64,000 nucleotides of DNA from Aradus depressus (lineage: Eukaryota > Arthropoda > Insecta > Hemiptera > Aradidae). The translations under genes were made by a program, and so were the position numbers. The notes beneath the pieces were generated by a model. It saw only the letters and a list, made by a program, of their open reading frames with translations. It ran no database searches and was not told the origin of the DNA. The DNA lies in assembly GCA_963662175.1 (NCBI GenBank), contig OY759218.1, positions 14,784,480 through 14,848,479 on the forward strand, given 5' to 3'. Shown piece after piece: positions 63,364 through 64,000 of this stretch. Positions within the stretch are counted from its first letter, which is position 1; each line of letters starts with the position of its first letter.

Positions 63364-63396
63364 TAATAATACACTAGAGTGTCTAGTGTGTTATTA
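63364..63396. repeat. Short hairpin
   Basis: 15-bp arms 'taataatacactaga' / 'tctagtgtgttatta' (one mismatch) with a 3-nt loop. Confidence 0.85.
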
Positions 63397-64000
63397 TCAT
63401 AAATAGATCTAATCGCTACCAGACGATTGTCAAAGTGAAGCGACATGCTTTTCGCACGAACTCGAAAGAACGCTTATCCCAAACGAAGTCACCTTCAAAG
63501 CAACTCCTAATACGTTGTTACTCAAAAGCCTCCATATTACCATTTTTTACGTCAAATGGAAAAAAATTATGAAACTTTTCATAAAACTCGATGCGCCGTC
63601 TACGTCTTTGATGTCTGATTCATAAAAAGTGAGCTTAGGCTCATCTGACAGGAAATTTTGTTTTCTAGAAGTTACTTTTCATAATTTGTTTTATTCTCAA
63701 AATTGGACATTTAACTATTAAAGTAGCGTGCTTGTCTACTGAGCTCAAGATCTTGGGTTTGAGGCCTTCTTAAGTACTTTGGTTGTAAGAGTGAAGATCG
63801 TCAGAGCAATAAATGGGACAATATATTTTTCATACTATGTCCCCTGAGAATTATAACGTATGAAACAGATAAAATAATACATTTATCAGCCTGTTTATAG
63901 GGGAGGTTTCTGTTAATGAACAATAAAATGAAATACAAAATAAATTATACGTATAATAGAAAAAAAACAGAAGTGAGAAGGGAAAATGTAAAAAAAACAT
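63397..64000. other. Trpm intron with SINE head remnant
   Basis: 63722-63768 ('agtagcgtgcttgtctact … gagctcaagatcttgggttt') matches the tRNA-like head of SINE family A. The rest shows nothing recognisable. Confidence 0.55.

Noticed and set aside
62000..64000. Search for the next Trpm exon (expected to begin near ITVFR)
   Set aside because: No matching reading frame with splice signals was found. The next exon is probably beyond the window.

Overview
The window is AT-rich animal DNA and almost certainly insect. It carries one recognisable host gene, a transient receptor potential melastatin channel (Trpm), whose exons match the fly/insect Trpm N-terminus. It also carries a very dense load of transposon remnants. 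SINE tails made of CCTAA units (the complement of the insect telomere repeat) and arthropod-type mariner, hAT, Helitron and LINE remnants support an insect. A sap-sucking hemipteran is only a guess.

Host gene: seven coding exons on the + strand (20915-20997, 48518-48671, 53680-53893, 56501-56660, 59022-59158, 61053-61209, 61824-61977) join in frame into 353 codons with AG/GT borders at every junction. They cover the TRPM homology region and nucleotide-binding-like SLOG fold. The start codon lies upstream and was not found. The channel pore and C-terminus lie beyond the right edge. The intron between the first two exons is 27.5 kb.

Layout. 1-20.9 kb: upstream sequence (or earlier introns) with non-autonomous hAT elements with exact 8-bp target duplications, tRNA-derived SINEs, LINE fragments and a remarkable palindrome-array element (3153-3743) inserted in a LINE reading frame. 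21-48.5 kb: the giant Trpm intron, holding a long-inverted-repeat transposon with a nuclease-like relic (21256-23818), two mariner relics, a Helitron relic, two more hAT elements, LINE 3' ends and many copies of a roughly 560-bp dispersed repeat (called R1 here). 48.5-62 kb: the clustered Trpm exons, with SINEs, a pogo-like MITE, a deleted Tc1/mariner-like element and large hairpins in the introns. 62-64 kb: a foldback element and unannotated intron.

The most interesting pattern is that several otherwise unrelated small repeat families share the layout of a type I hammerhead ribozyme. They have a short stem I, a CUGANGA box, a hairpin (often with a GNRA loop), a GAA box, a self-complementary stem III and an NUH cleavage site. 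Cleanest copies are at 7839-7874, 20445-20480 and 29737-29775. All carry one extra U before stem II, which is not canonical. Many copies occur as inverted pairs. This resembles the hammerheads known from Penelope-like elements and retrozymes, but no Penelope protein was found here.
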